The translations under genes and the position numbers were made by a program. This document shows positions 1-8,790 of a stretch of DNA of 20,330 nt, in pieces (position 1 is the first letter of the stretch; each line of letters opens with the position of its first letter). The DNA is taken from positions 1 through 20,330 of the forward strand of contig CAKPMH010000021.1 of NCBI GenBank assembly GCA_934167935.1. The letters are read 5' to 3'. The DNA is from an uncultured Bacilli bacterium. Lineage in GTDB: Bacteria > Bacillota_I > Bacilli_A > RF39 > UBA660. The notes under the pieces were generated by a model. That model was not told where the DNA came from. It did not search any database and saw nothing but the letters and a program-made list of their open reading frames with translations.

Positions 1-10
1 AATTTGACGT

Positions 11-946
11 TTATTTGCTTTTTTCCGTTTCTCTAATTATATATATAGGCCTTTTCTTTGTTTCTAAGTATGTTTTTGCTAGATACTGTCCAATTATTCC
101 CATACATAATAATTGAATACCACTAACAAATAAAATAATACAAACCATTGAAGGCCAACCACCAACAGGATCTCCAAATATAAGAGTTTTTATAATTATT
201 ACTAAAATTGTTATAAATGAGACAAAACACATAATAATACCTAATATAGCCGCAAGTGATAAAGGTGTTGTTGAAAAAGCAACTATTCCCTCTAAGGCAT
301 ATTTAAAAAGTTTCCAAAAAGACCATTTAGTCTCTCCTGCTATGCGTTTTACATTTTCATATTCTAGCCATTTTGTATTATATCCAACAAAACTAAAAAG
401 TCCTTTCGAATATCTATTATATTCTTGAAGTAAAAGAATAGAATCAACTACTTGGCGTTTCATTAATCTATAATCTCTAGCTCCATCAACCATTTCAATT
501 TTAGACATTTTATTAATTATTTTATAAAAACATCTAGCAAAAAAACTTCTAATAGGAGGTTCTCCTTTTCTTGTTACTCTTCTAGTTCCAACTACATCAT
601 ATCCATCTTTTTTTATAATATCTAACATATCTATTAACATAGCAGGTGGATCTTGTAAATCAGCATCCATTATAGTTACATAATCACCATCAACATGTTC
701 TAAACCTGCAAACATCGCAGCTTCTTTTCCAAAATTTCTTGAAAAAGAAATATATCTAACTCTTTTATCTGTATTAGATAGTTTTTTAATAACATCTAAA
801 GTATTGTCACGTGAACCATCATCTACAAATAAAAATTCAAATTCATACTTTTTTAGCTTTTCTGCAATTTTAGTTATTTCTTTGTAAAAATAATTAATTG
901 TTTCTTCCTCATTATAACAAGGAACAATAACTGAAATTTTTTCCAT
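11..946 (-). CDS. GtrB/DPMS-like polyprenyl-phosphate glycosyltransferase (GT2)
   Basis: This is a 311-residue GT-A fold family 2 enzyme of the dolichol-phosphate-mannose-synthase/GtrB group, which transfers a sugar from an NDP-sugar to undecaprenyl phosphate on the cytoplasmic face. The nucleotide-binding signature VDDGSRDNT lies at residues 41-49 and the metal-binding DADLQDPP at 94-101. Two hydrophobic segments near 228-262 and 270-300 fit the C-terminal membrane hairpin of GtrB. I chose the ATG at 946 because AGAGG precedes it by 9 bases; upstream in-frame starts up to 976 have no comparable site. It has its own promoter and follows the terminator of the neighbouring gtrA-like gene, so it is a separate unit. 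The sugar cannot be told from sequence. The family call is firm; the lipid acceptor is inferred from the family. Confidence 0.9.
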   Translation of the reverse strand: MEKISVIVPCYNEEETINYFYKEITKIAEKLKKYEFEFLFVDDGSRDNTLDVIKKLSNTDKRVRYISFSRNFGKEAAMFAGLEHVDGDYVTIMDADLQDPPAMLIDMLDIIKKDGYDVVGTRRVTRKGEPPIRSFFARCFYKIINKMSKIEMVDGARDYRLMKRQVVDSILLLQEYNRYSKGLFSFVGYNTKWLEYENVKRIAGETKWSFWKLFKYALEGIVAFSTTPLSLAAILGIIMCFVSFITILVIIIKTLIFGDPVGGWPSMVCIILFVSGIQLLCMGIIGQYLAKTYLETKKRPIYIIRETEKSK

Positions 947-984
947 AATAATTAACCTCTTTTTCATTTGAACCATATAAGAAT

Positions 985-1013
985 ATTATATTTGATTTAG
1001 AAAGTATTGTAAA
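985..1013 (-). promoter_or_regulatory. Sigma-A type promoter for the GtrB-like gene
   Basis: On the minus strand, TTTACA (1008-1013) is followed after exactly 17 bases by a perfect TATAAT (985-990), about 39 bases ahead of the ATG at 946. It lies just beyond the terminator of the preceding gene. This is the best-matching promoter in the window. Confidence 0.75.
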
Positions 1014-1030
1014 TATATAAAATTCCACAT

Positions 1031-1063
1031 AAAAAGGAAAAGAGATTCCTAGATTCCTTTTCC
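1031..1063 (-). terminator. Rho-independent terminator after gtrA-like gene
   Basis: On the minus strand, directly after the stop codon at 1068, a 7-bp stem GGAAAAG/CTTTTCC (1057-1063 with 1036-1042) encloses a 14-base loop and is followed by a run of five T (1031-1035). The loop contains a perfect 8-bp tandem repeat, agattcct twice on the plus strand at 1043-1058. With one copy removed the loop would be 6 bases, so it may have grown by duplication. The stem is short, so termination may be partial. Confidence 0.6.
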
Positions 1064-1067
1064 AAAA

Positions 1068-1472
1068 TTATTCTAAAAACATTTTTCTTGTAATAAAATT
1101 AAAGACCATTACTATAGCCGTTGCAGCTATTTTTACAATTAAATAATTTATATTTATAATATCAGTTCCAATAAACATAATAACTTCTGTAAGAATTAAT
1201 CCTATAACACTAAATATTATAAATAATACAAAATTTTTCTTTTCATCTTTTTCTTTATTTACATCAAATACCCATTTAATACTTGCAATATAATTAAAGA
1301 TTACAGAAATAGTAAAACCTAAAGCTGCTGATAATAATATACTAAATCCTAATAATTCTTTACTAATAACCATAATTCCATAATCGATAATAAATGCTAT
1401 TCCTCCAACAATTCCAAATTTAAAGATTTGTTGAAATAGTTTGTTATCTTTTAGTTTATTAAAAATATTCAT
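1068..1472 (-). CDS. GtrA-family membrane protein (probable lipid-linked sugar flippase)
   Basis: This 134-residue protein has about four hydrophobic segments (near 16-36, 42-66, 79-101 and 106-128) and the GtrA/DPMS-associated pattern: a KFGIVGG start, an FNY pair near the end of the second segment, and a short charged tail. GtrA proteins are proposed to help move polyprenyl-phosphate sugars across the membrane for use by GT-C enzymes outside. The ATG at 1472 has GAGGTG upstream. It lies after the membrane-anchored GT2 (1543-2493) and its GT-C-like partner (2496-4253), the usual grouping. A hairpin separates it from the upstream GT2 and a terminator follows it. It is a distant paralogue of the protein at 10032-10433. 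Family is confident; the flipping role is inferred. Confidence 0.88.
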   Translation of the reverse strand: MNIFNKLKDNKLFQQIFKFGIVGGIAFIIDYGIMVISKELLGFSILLSAALGFTISVIFNYIASIKWVFDVNKEKDEKKNFVLFIIFSVIGLILTEVIMFIGTDIININYLIVKIAATAIVMVFNFITRKMFLE

Positions 1473-1494
1473 CTATAACACCTCATATAATAAA

Positions 1495-1528
1495 TAAGTA
1501 AATACTCAAATTACAGAATATTTACTTA
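1495..1528 (-). other. Intercistronic hairpin between GT2 and gtrA-like genes
   Basis: A 13-bp inverted repeat with one G-T pair (arms 1495-1507 and 1516-1528, loop of 8 bases) fills the 70-base gap between two co-directional genes. On the minus strand the bases after it are AT-rich (TTTATTATAT) but not a clean T run. It could be a weak terminator, an attenuator or an mRNA-stabilising or processing stem. The structure is seen; the function is not known. Confidence 0.5.
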
Positions 1529-1542
1529 CATAATACTTATAT

Positions 1543-2493
1543 CTAATCTTTTCTTGTTTTAATTAAAATCAATTCAAACAATTGCCTATGTTTCTTAACA
1601 ACAACTTCTAGAATAATTCCACATATAAACATTAAGACAGATATCATCAACATAAATCCTGAGAAAATTAAAGTTGGATACCTTGGAACAATTCCTGTTT
1701 TAAAATAATCTATAAATACAGGAACACCAAATATTAATGATATTATTAAGAATAATAAACTTACTAAACTAAAGAATATTGTTGGTTTATATTCTTTAAA
1801 CAGTCTACCTATTGTTTTTAAGACTTTAAATCCATCACTAAATGTATTTAATTTTGATACACTTCCCTCAGGTCTATCTCTGTATTCAACTGGAATTTCT
1901 TTTAATAGAAAATTCTTATCTAAAGCATGAATAGTCATTTCTGTTTCTATTTCAAAACCCTTTGAAAGAACTGGAAATGTTTTTACAAATTCGTAACTAA
2001 ATGCACGATAACCAGTCATTATATCTCTAACATTACTCTTAAAAAGACTGTTAATCAACCCTCTAACTAATACATTTCCAAAATTATGAAATGGTCTTTT
2101 GTTTTCTTGAAAATATGTAGATGACAATCTATCACCAATTACCATATCTGCTTTTTTACTCAATACAAGTTCACACATCTCTCTAGCATTTTCCTTTGGA
2201 TATGTATCATCACCATCAATCATTAAATAACAATCTGCATCAATATCTCTAAACATTGATCTAATAACATTTCCTTTTCCTTGTTTGTATTCATATCTAA
2301 CAATTGCCCCTGATTTTTCTGCTATCTTATCAGTTCCATCGCTAGAATTGTTATCATATACATAAATGTCAGCCTCTGGCAATACCTTTTTATAATCTTT
2401 TATTACTTTCTCTATTGTTTTTGATTCATTATAGCATGGTATTAACACAGCTATCTTTTTACCCTTTAATTCTTCCGTTTTTACTTTTCTCAT
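1543..2493 (-). CDS. Membrane-anchored GT2, polyprenyl-phosphate glycosyltransferase type
   Basis: This 316-residue protein has an N-terminal GT-A domain (IPCYNE at 18-23, DNNSSDGT at 47-54, metal site DGDD at 93-96) followed by two hydrophobic segments near 238-262 and 273-298. The GNVIRSMF and DIMTGYRAF motifs resemble the DPMS-like GT2 proteins that load sugars onto undecaprenyl phosphate. It differs from the enzyme at 11-946, which has the longer GtrB signature DADLQDPP, so the two probably load different sugars. The start at 2493 has AAGGAGAG ahead of it and lies 2 bases after the stop of the preceding GT-C-like gene, so the two are probably cotranslated. The donor sugar is unknown. Confidence 0.88.
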   Translation of the reverse strand: MRKVKTEELKGKKIAVLIPCYNESKTIEKVIKDYKKVLPEADIYVYDNNSSDGTDKIAEKSGAIVRYEYKQGKGNVIRSMFRDIDADCYLMIDGDDTYPKENAREMCELVLSKKADMVIGDRLSSTYFQENKRPFHNFGNVLVRGLINSLFKSNVRDIMTGYRAFSYEFVKTFPVLSKGFEIETEMTIHALDKNFLLKEIPVEYRDRPEGSVSKLNTFSDGFKVLKTIGRLFKEYKPTIFFSLVSLLFLIISLIFGVPVFIDYFKTGIVPRYPTLIFSGFMLMISVLMFICGIILEVVVKKHRQLFELILIKTRKD

Positions 2494-2495
2494 AA

Positions 2496-4253
2496 TTACT
2501 CTCCTTGTTTCAATTTTATATTATTCTTTTTTCTTTGTAAATACTTATTAGTTATTTGTCTAAAAATATTAATAATATTAATAAATAAAATATATATTCC
2601 TATTGATTCAAGTATTTGAAGTATTGGAAATATTCCACAAGTATAATTATAAATATACCTATTTTTAAAGAACCCAAACCAACTACAAAACCATTCAACA
2701 CCTATAAACAAAGCCGTAGCTGAAGAACATAAACATATGAGTATTAATGCAATTTCATAATACTTATTATTCTTTTTAGTTACAAAATTATATATTGCTT
2801 CTATTATCAATAGAATAAGACCTATGATAGAAATTGAAAATACTAAATTCCCTGTTTTTTGATAAATTTCTACTATTTTAGTATCTATATTAACAATTAC
2901 ATTAATAAATTCCAACTTTTTCTTTCCAGTTCCAGGTAAAATAATAGTTGAATTTGTTAGATATTGCATATTTAAAATATTATTGTAATCTCCAGTTGCC
3001 TCATATATACTAGTTTCATTTTCTTTATAAGTAATAATGGTGTCAATAGCAGATTTCGTTTCTTTCTTATTGAACTTTTCTATTTCATTAATCGTAAATC
3101 CTTTAGCCATTGAAGATAAATAAATTTTATCCTTTGATTTTTTTAACTTTCCTGTTTTAAAGGCAGAATTTAATTCTGTATCAATTTTTTGATAAAATTT
3201 ATTTACATATTCTCCACCTTTATCATATATCCCTGCATCACTAACTTTCTCTTTAATAATCCAGTAAATCATATCTCCTTCTATTTCACCATTTTCTTTT
3301 AATGCCCATGAATTTTTATACATATCATCAATATATGGTTTTATAGATTGCAGCGTTGGACTAACATCTATTGCTTTATACATCATTTTTTTAGTTATCC
3401 AAACATTTTGATAATTTTCGTCATCTTCAATTTGCAATATATCTGCAATAAATTCTTTAAAATAAGTCCCACTTCTATCAGTAATGGTGAATTCACCATA
3501 AAACTTATAATTTGTATAACTATATAAAAGTATTGAACTAAATAATAAAATAATAGGAATAATACTTATAAAAATTCTGGAAATTATTTTTTTTCTTTGT
3601 AATATAGATGAAATGATAGTTATTAGAATAATCCCCAATACAAATGGCAATATCCAAATTGAGTCCTCTTTCAAGAACCAAAAAAATGATAACGAAAAAC
3701 CTAATAATAATGACCATTTTAATTGTGTTTTCCTACTGTCGTTCCTACTTGTATATAATCCTATAGCAGCAGAAATAATAATTAATGCAAAAGAAACTAT
3801 TAATCCACCTCTATAAATTTTTTGAACATTTTCTATATGAAACATAACAGGTGAAAATAGTAAAAATAAGTAACTGGTTAATAAAAAATATTTATTTGAA
3901 ATTAACTTTCTAATTGCAATTATAAATAATATAACTGCTGTAATATATGTAAGTATTAATTCTAAAGAATATGGAATACCAAGTAAATAATTAACTGCTA
4001 AAAAAACAGAGTATGATGCACCTTTAGCTAGTGTTTTACAATCAAATGGTCCCAGCCACCCACCAGATAAAATACTTAGTGCATACTTAACAAACAAATA
4101 ATCATCAAAATCAGCGCCTGCCTGAGCATATAGAGGAGTTTTAACAGCTAAATATATTCTAAACAAAGTTGAGAATATGATAGCAACAATAAGTATTCTA
4201 TTTATTCGACTTTTTTTTATCCAATCTAACAATTTCTTACATATTTCAAACAT
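2496..4253 (-). CDS. GT-C-like polytopic membrane glycosyltransferase
   Basis: This 585-residue integral membrane protein begins with about nine hydrophobic segments, then has a soluble stretch near residues 250-445 and a few more membrane segments. The first extracytoplasmic loop contains an acidic cluster, D48-F-D50-D51, followed by GGWLGPFDCKTLAKG. This matches the loop pattern of GT-C enzymes of the GT39/ArnT type, which use polyprenyl-phosphate sugars and act outside the membrane. The large soluble region is unlike the usual C-terminal domain and I do not recognise it. The start at 4253 has AAAGGTG 5 bases upstream; the gene begins 11 bases after the stop of the tandem GT4 gene. It is immediately followed by a GT2 and then a GtrA protein, which supports a lipid-donor-dependent decorating role. 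The GT assignment is by topology and loop motif, not by a conserved full-length match. Confidence 0.72.
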   Translation of the reverse strand: MFEICKKLLDWIKKSRINRILIVAIIFSTLFRIYLAVKTPLYAQAGADFDDYLFVKYALSILSGGWLGPFDCKTLAKGASYSVFLAVNYLLGIPYSLELILTYITAVILFIIAIRKLISNKYFLLTSYLFLLFSPVMFHIENVQKIYRGGLIVSFALIIISAAIGLYTSRNDSRKTQLKWSLLLGFSLSFFWFLKEDSIWILPFVLGIILITIISSILQRKKIISRIFISIIPIILLFSSILLYSYTNYKFYGEFTITDRSGTYFKEFIADILQIEDDENYQNVWITKKMMYKAIDVSPTLQSIKPYIDDMYKNSWALKENGEIEGDMIYWIIKEKVSDAGIYDKGGEYVNKFYQKIDTELNSAFKTGKLKKSKDKIYLSSMAKGFTINEIEKFNKKETKSAIDTIITYKENETSIYEATGDYNNILNMQYLTNSTIILPGTGKKKLEFINVIVNIDTKIVEIYQKTGNLVFSISIIGLILLIIEAIYNFVTKKNNKYYEIALILICLCSSATALFIGVEWFCSWFGFFKNRYIYNYTCGIFPILQILESIGIYILFINIINIFRQITNKYLQRKKNNIKLKQGE

Positions 4254-4264
4254 AAATACACCTT

Positions 4265-6421
4265 TTATTTACTAATATCATATAAATCAATTATTTCTTT
4301 TTCTATACTACTCCAATTTCTACTCTTTGCTGTTTCTAATCCACCTTTTATTAATTGATTCCTTAATTCTTTATCCAATCTTAGTTTTTCTATTTTTTCA
4401 ACCGCATCATCTATATTACCGGTTTCATAAAATAAACAATTTTCATTATCTCTAATAAATTCAACATTTCCATTATTTGGAGTTACAACTACTAACCCAC
4501 CTGTAGCCATCATCTCAAGTGGTGGATATGAAAAACTTTCTAATAAACTTGATTTCAATAAAATGTCAGCATTTTGGTAAACTTTAGCTACTTCTTCATA
4601 TGGAACCTTATGCATAAACTTATCTACATAATACCATTTTTTTGGCTCACCTTGGTAAGATAAAAACTGAATCTCATATTTTTCTTTATCAAGTTTATCA
4701 ACAATTCTAAAACTTTCGTCGACATTTTTATAATAATCACTACTATTTCCTTCTACAAGTATTTTGATTTTTCCACCAAAGTTTCTTTTCTTATATGTAA
4801 ATTTGTTCAAATCTATGCCATTAGGAGCATATTTTACATTTTTTTCATAAGTATCATTAAGCCATCCTTCACACCATTTAGAAATAGTTATATATTTTAC
4901 ATTTGTTTCATCCTCATAAGTGGAGTTAGCTTCAATTCTCATGTAATTTCCAAATGCACCAAAATCGGTTTCAAACCCTTGAACAAGATACATTCTATTT
5001 TTTACGTTTGGATATTCTTTTATAAATTTTAATGTTGTCCAAAGAGATGCAACCATCGTGTCAAAATGTCCATAAAATTCAGTTTTATTGTATTTAATAA
5101 CTCTAATACAATAATCATTAGTAATCAAATCATCATTGTTATCATCCATGTTAATTATGGTAACATCATATCCATTATTTTTTAAAATATTTATATGCTT
5201 GATTATTACATTAACACCACCACTAACATTTGTTGAAGGCAAAACAAATGCAATGTTTCTATTTAATTTGCTCTTTATAAACTTGGCTAAACCATGACCT
5301 GTATATGTCGTAACCTTTTCTTTAATAACCCTATTATATGCATTATCTGCAATTCTACTTCTATATTCCTTATCTGTAATTAATTTTTCTAATTTTCTTT
5401 CAAATTCTTTTTTATTAGTGAATAAAACACCATCTTTGCCATCATTTATAACCTGTTTAAAAGCTCCTACGTCACTTGCTAATGTTACTGTCTTTACAAA
5501 AGCTGCTTCCATCCATTTATTTTCTGATTTTGCTTCGTTAAATATTGTATTTTCTAATGGAGCTAGGTTAATATCTAAAGATGCTATAATGTTTGGAAGT
5601 TTCTCCCAAGACACAAATGGTTCGATAATTATTCTATTTTTGAATTCTTCAAATTCTGATGGTATTCCTATTTCACCAACTAATTTTAATTTTAAGAATT
5701 CATATTTTTTCATGAATTTAATTAGTGAATCTTTTATTAGTTCCATATCAGGATTGTGAGTTATACTTCCAGATAAATATCCAATAACCACGTCATCATG
5801 TTCTACTTTATTATTTATCGCTTCTTGAGATAATTGAACCATTCTCTCGCTTGCAACATTCCTATTAATATAAACTTCTTTCACATAATTACCAAGTTCT
5901 GTTGCTAACCTTTCAGTAGTTGTTATAGCATAATCACATAGTAAAAGTGTCTTTTTCATTCTATTTACACCATCATCGTATAAAGCTTTTTCTTGTTTAG
6001 ACATAGTTTTCAAGAAATCTATTTTATTAGTATACTTTGTATCTATTACCAAGTCATCAATATCATAAAAAACAGTCTTGTTTTCTTTTTTTGCTTGAGC
6101 TATAAAATCTTCTATCATAGGTGTTATAGGACATCTATAAAATATAAATCCCCTATAATACTTAAGTTTATCTAAAGTTAGGTCATTAAAATTAATTCTA
6201 TCTGTATGAAGACCACTTGCCCTTAATTGTTCAACTTGATGATCAACTCTATACCTCTGTGGATGTGGTAACATACATCCATTTACTATTAAAATATCGC
6301 CAAAAAAGGTTTTGTTTTTATTTGAAATCCTAATTTTTATGTAATTACTTGTCTTAGCATATAACGAATAAAACCCCTCTTGTTTCAATGTTGTAATTGC
6401 TTTTCCTACTAAATTATTCAT
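4265..6421 (-). CDS. Tandem-domain GT4 glycosyltransferase (two GT-B domains)
   Basis: This 718-residue soluble protein has two glycosyltransferase units. The first (about 40-385) includes the QRYRVDHQVEQL segment common at the front of polysaccharide GT-B enzymes, FYDIDDLV at 118-125, and a nucleotide-sugar region with NEAKSENKWMEA at 295-306. The second (about 388-718) opens with a GGVN loop at 401-404 and carries the GT4 EX7E motif, ESFSYPPLE, at 628-636. Two-domain proteins of this kind usually add two residues or a repeating pair to a growing chain. I chose the ATG at 6421 because GAGGT lies 7 bases before it; the in-frame ATG at 6442 has no ribosome site. It overlaps the stop of the preceding GT2 by 8 bases, suggesting coupled translation. 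The sugars added are unknown. Confidence 0.88.
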   Translation of the reverse strand: MNNLVGKAITTLKQEGFYSLYAKTSNYIKIRISNKNKTFFGDILIVNGCMLPHPQRYRVDHQVEQLRASGLHTDRINFNDLTLDKLKYYRGFIFYRCPITPMIEDFIAQAKKENKTVFYDIDDLVIDTKYTNKIDFLKTMSKQEKALYDDGVNRMKKTLLLCDYAITTTERLATELGNYVKEVYINRNVASERMVQLSQEAINNKVEHDDVVIGYLSGSITHNPDMELIKDSLIKFMKKYEFLKLKLVGEIGIPSEFEEFKNRIIIEPFVSWEKLPNIIASLDINLAPLENTIFNEAKSENKWMEAAFVKTVTLASDVGAFKQVINDGKDGVLFTNKKEFERKLEKLITDKEYRSRIADNAYNRVIKEKVTTYTGHGLAKFIKSKLNRNIAFVLPSTNVSGGVNVIIKHINILKNNGYDVTIINMDDNNDDLITNDYCIRVIKYNKTEFYGHFDTMVASLWTTLKFIKEYPNVKNRMYLVQGFETDFGAFGNYMRIEANSTYEDETNVKYITISKWCEGWLNDTYEKNVKYAPNGIDLNKFTYKKRNFGGKIKILVEGNSSDYYKNVDESFRIVDKLDKEKYEIQFLSYQGEPKKWYYVDKFMHKVPYEEVAKVYQNADILLKSSLLESFSYPPLEMMATGGLVVVTPNNGNVEFIRDNENCLFYETGNIDDAVEKIEKLRLDKELRNQLIKGGLETAKSRNWSSIEKEIIDLYDISK

Positions 6422-7259
6422 AACTTTTACCTCTTCTTCCATTTTTATAATCTTTATATCCTTTATAATATGCCTTGATCTTATTTAATTTTTGATTTTC
6501 ATACAAAATAATTCCTAATATTGTTGATTTCACTTTAACTAAAACATTACAGAAATCTTTAAAATCGTTTTTATACATGTCTTTAATATAATGATAATTT
6601 CTACATTGATAATATCTTCTCATAGCACTATGGTTTGTAATTAATAAATCCTTCCATAAAAACTTCTTATAAAATATATCTCCTAGATTGTGATCAATTT
6701 CTAAATCATTAAATCTCAGAATGTCATAACCATGTTTTTTCAAGTTTAAACAATACTCTATATCAACGCCATCGATAAATAAAAACTCCTTAAAACCATT
6801 TATTTTTTTGTGAATATCTAAATTAACAAAATTTCCAGATGTCATAACATCAAGTGGATGATCCACCTTATCAGTAGGTTTTTTTACTTTAAGTTTTGTC
6901 TTATGCCAAGGTGTTATAATTCCAATTTTTTCTGTGTCATATTCCAATATCCTTTTTTTTATTTCTTTTATCACACCATCATTAAAATGCGTATCCTGAT
7001 CCATCGTTAAAAGCCAAGAATAACCTAATTTTCTAGCAAGATTAGCTGCTGTATTTAATGGTTTTGGTATTCCTTGATTTTCGTTATTAAATATGTATTT
7101 TATTTTTTTATTTTTTGGTAGTCTTTTTTCATTATTATTAATTGAATTATCAATTACATATAATATATCAATATCTGATATATAGGAGTTTATATTACTT
7201 ATATCTTTATCAGTTGGATTATATAGAACAACTACTCCTGCGATTTTTGTTGATTTCAT
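6414..7259 (-). CDS. Rhamnosyltransferase-like GT2
   Basis: This 281-residue soluble GT-A protein resembles the RgpB/WbbL-type rhamnosyltransferase group: VVLYNP at 10-15, DNS at 37-39, NQGIPKPLN at 61-69, the metal-binding DQD at 87-89, TSGNF at 140-144 and FIDGVDIEYC near 161-170. It would add a sugar (rhamnose is the family's typical donor) to the cytoplasmic lipid-linked chain before export. The start at 7259 forms a TAATG overlap with the stop of the ABC permease and has GAGGA upstream. The position next to a Wzm/Wzt pair recalls the streptococcal rgp arrangement. No dTDP-rhamnose biosynthesis genes are in the window, so rhamnose specificity is an inference from the family only. Confidence 0.83.
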   Translation of the reverse strand: MKSTKIAGVVVLYNPTDKDISNINSYISDIDILYVIDNSINNNEKRLPKNKKIKYIFNNENQGIPKPLNTAANLARKLGYSWLLTMDQDTHFNDGVIKEIKKRILEYDTEKIGIITPWHKTKLKVKKPTDKVDHPLDVMTSGNFVNLDIHKKINGFKEFLFIDGVDIEYCLNLKKHGYDILRFNDLEIDHNLGDIFYKKFLWKDLLITNHSAMRRYYQCRNYHYIKDMYKNDFKDFCNVLVKVKSTILGIILYENQKLNKIKAYYKGYKDYKNGRRGKSYE

Positions 7260-8026
7260 TATAATTCCTCTGCAAAACCTTTTTCGAGTTTCTTGAAAAC
7301 TTTGATTCCAATGAACATAAGTATTAAACTAAATATTAATACCAAAAATAATCCTAATAAATTTGGCATCTGTTGATAATAAAATATATCTCTATAGCTT
7401 TCAATTATTGTTGTCATTGGATTTAAATGCAATAATAATTGAATTTTTTTAGGAAACATACTCATTGAATATAAAACTGGTGTTGCATAGAATAACATTG
7501 AAATAAAAAAGTTTATTATATATTCCAAATCTCTAACATAAACATCTATAGCACCTGTAATTAAAATTATTCCTATTATTAATATAAATTCAATAATTAT
7601 AATGAATGGTAATAATAAAAGATACCAACTAAATCCTATTCCACTAAAAATTAAAAATATACAAATAATTGCACATGAAATCAAAAAATTTATTAATCCA
7701 CTAACTGCAATTGATAGTGGCAGAATTTCTCTTGGAAAGTAAACTTTCTTTATAATACCACCATTAGCTAAAATACAATTTGTTCCTTGTGCAATACAAG
7801 TTGTAAAAAAACTCCATGGCAAAACTGCTATTACAATAAAAGTAGTATAGTGTTCCTGTGCATTTTTTAAAATAAATGGAAATACTATAGCATAGACTAA
7901 TGTTGTTAATAATGGATTCACAAAACTCCACAATACACCTAAAAATGATCCCTTGTATTTACCACGTATTTCTTTTCTAACATTACTTTTTAGAAGTTGC
8001 CTATAATTATATAATTCTTTAAACAT
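7259..8026 (-). CDS. Polysaccharide ABC exporter, permease subunit (Wzm/TagG/RgpC type)
   Basis: This 255-residue ABC-2 type permease exports lipid-linked polysaccharide or teichoic acid through the cytoplasmic membrane. The N-terminal signature around residues 15-35, with RGKYKGSFLGVLWSFVNPLL, is the hallmark of the Wzm/TagG/RgpC family, and about six hydrophobic segments follow, ending in a short charged tail with KGFAEEL. I start it at the ATG at 8026, 1 base after the stop of the ATPase gene; AAAGGTG lies 10 bases upstream. The in-frame GTG at 8035 is almost on top of that site and would add only three residues. It pairs with the ATPase next door. Confidence 0.94.
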   Translation of the reverse strand: MFKELYNYRQLLKSNVRKEIRGKYKGSFLGVLWSFVNPLLTTLVYAIVFPFILKNAQEHYTTFIVIAVLPWSFFTTCIAQGTNCILANGGIIKKVYFPREILPLSIAVSGLINFLISCAIICIFLIFSGIGFSWYLLLLPFIIIIEFILIIGIILITGAIDVYVRDLEYIINFFISMLFYATPVLYSMSMFPKKIQLLLHLNPMTTIIESYRDIFYYQQMPNLLGLFLVLIFSLILMFIGIKVFKKLEKGFAEEL

Positions 8027-8027
8027 A

Positions 8028-8774
8028 TTATCCACACACCTTTAAATATTCTTCTACTACATCTGATGTTTTACCATCTAGTCTAACTTCACCATTATAT
8101 AACCATACAGCTCTATCACAAAGCTTTTTAACTGAACCTAGACTGTGACTTACAATAACTATTGTTTTTCCACTAGCTTTTAATTCTTCTAATTTCTTAA
8201 AACATTTATCTTGAAAATGTTGGTCACCGACAGCCAAGATTTCATCAATTAATAGTATTTCTGCATCAACATTGATTGCTACTGCAAAAGCAAGTCTCAT
8301 GTACATACCTGATGAATAAGTTCTAACAGGGGCTTCGATAAATTCACCTAGTTCCGAAAAATCTATTATTTCTTGAACTCTAGAATCTATTTCTGCTGCT
8401 GTAAGTCCAAAAATTGAAGCGTTAAAATAAATATTTTCACGCCCTGTAAAATCGGGATGAAATCCTGCTCCTAATTCTAGCAAAGATGTTAATTTTCCAT
8501 TTGTAACTATTCTACCTGAGTTAGGATATATAATTTTTGTCATCAATTTTAATAGAGTTGATTTACCACTACCATTTACACCTATTAAAGCTACTGTTTC
8601 TCCTTTTTTTATTGTCAAATTAATCCCTTTTAAAACTTCATGATATCCAACTTTAACATTCTTCCAAAAACAAATTCTTTCTTTCAAAGTATACGGCTTA
8701 TCATATACAAGTTTAAATTTTTTATATACATTATCAACTAATATTGCTGTATCATTTAATTCTTTCTTTTTCAT
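8028..8774 (-). CDS. Polysaccharide ABC exporter, ATPase subunit (Wzt/TagH/RgpD type)
   Basis: This 248-residue ABC ATPase has Walker A GVNGSGKST at 65-73, an LELGAGFHPDFTGREN segment near 99-114 characteristic of O-antigen and teichoic acid exporters, the signature YSSGM at 153-157, Walker B ILLIDE at 173-178 and the switch histidine H200. It powers the permease encoded 1 base downstream. The protein stops shortly after the ATPase core, so it lacks the C-terminal carbohydrate-binding domain that recognises a finished chain end in some Wzt proteins; export is therefore unlikely to depend on a terminal chain modification read by this subunit. The ATG at 8774 follows GGAGGA closely. An extended -10 promoter lies directly upstream, so exporter genes can be made independently of the upstream block. 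Confidence 0.94.
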   Translation of the reverse strand: MKKKELNDTAILVDNVYKKFKLVYDKPYTLKERICFWKNVKVGYHEVLKGINLTIKKGETVALIGVNGSGKSTLLKLMTKIIYPNSGRIVTNGKLTSLLELGAGFHPDFTGRENIYFNASIFGLTAAEIDSRVQEIIDFSELGEFIEAPVRTYSSGMYMRLAFAVAINVDAEILLIDEILAVGDQHFQDKCFKKLEELKASGKTIVIVSHSLGSVKKLCDRAVWLYNGEVRLDGKTSDVVEEYLKVCG

Positions 8775-8790
8775 AACTCCTCCATTACTA

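Noticed and set aside
3613..3816. Plus-strand open frame of 67 codons
   Set aside because: It lies entirely inside the minus-strand GT-C-like gene, has no ribosome site and encodes a low-complexity sequence with no family features.
5418..5759. Plus-strand open frame of 113 codons
   Set aside because: It is antisense to the first domain of the tandem GT4 gene, whose motifs are intact on the other strand.
8024..8035. GTG start for the ABC permease at 8035
   Set aside because: The AAAGGTG site would touch this codon, while the ATG at 8026 has workable spacing and gives the family's usual N-terminus.
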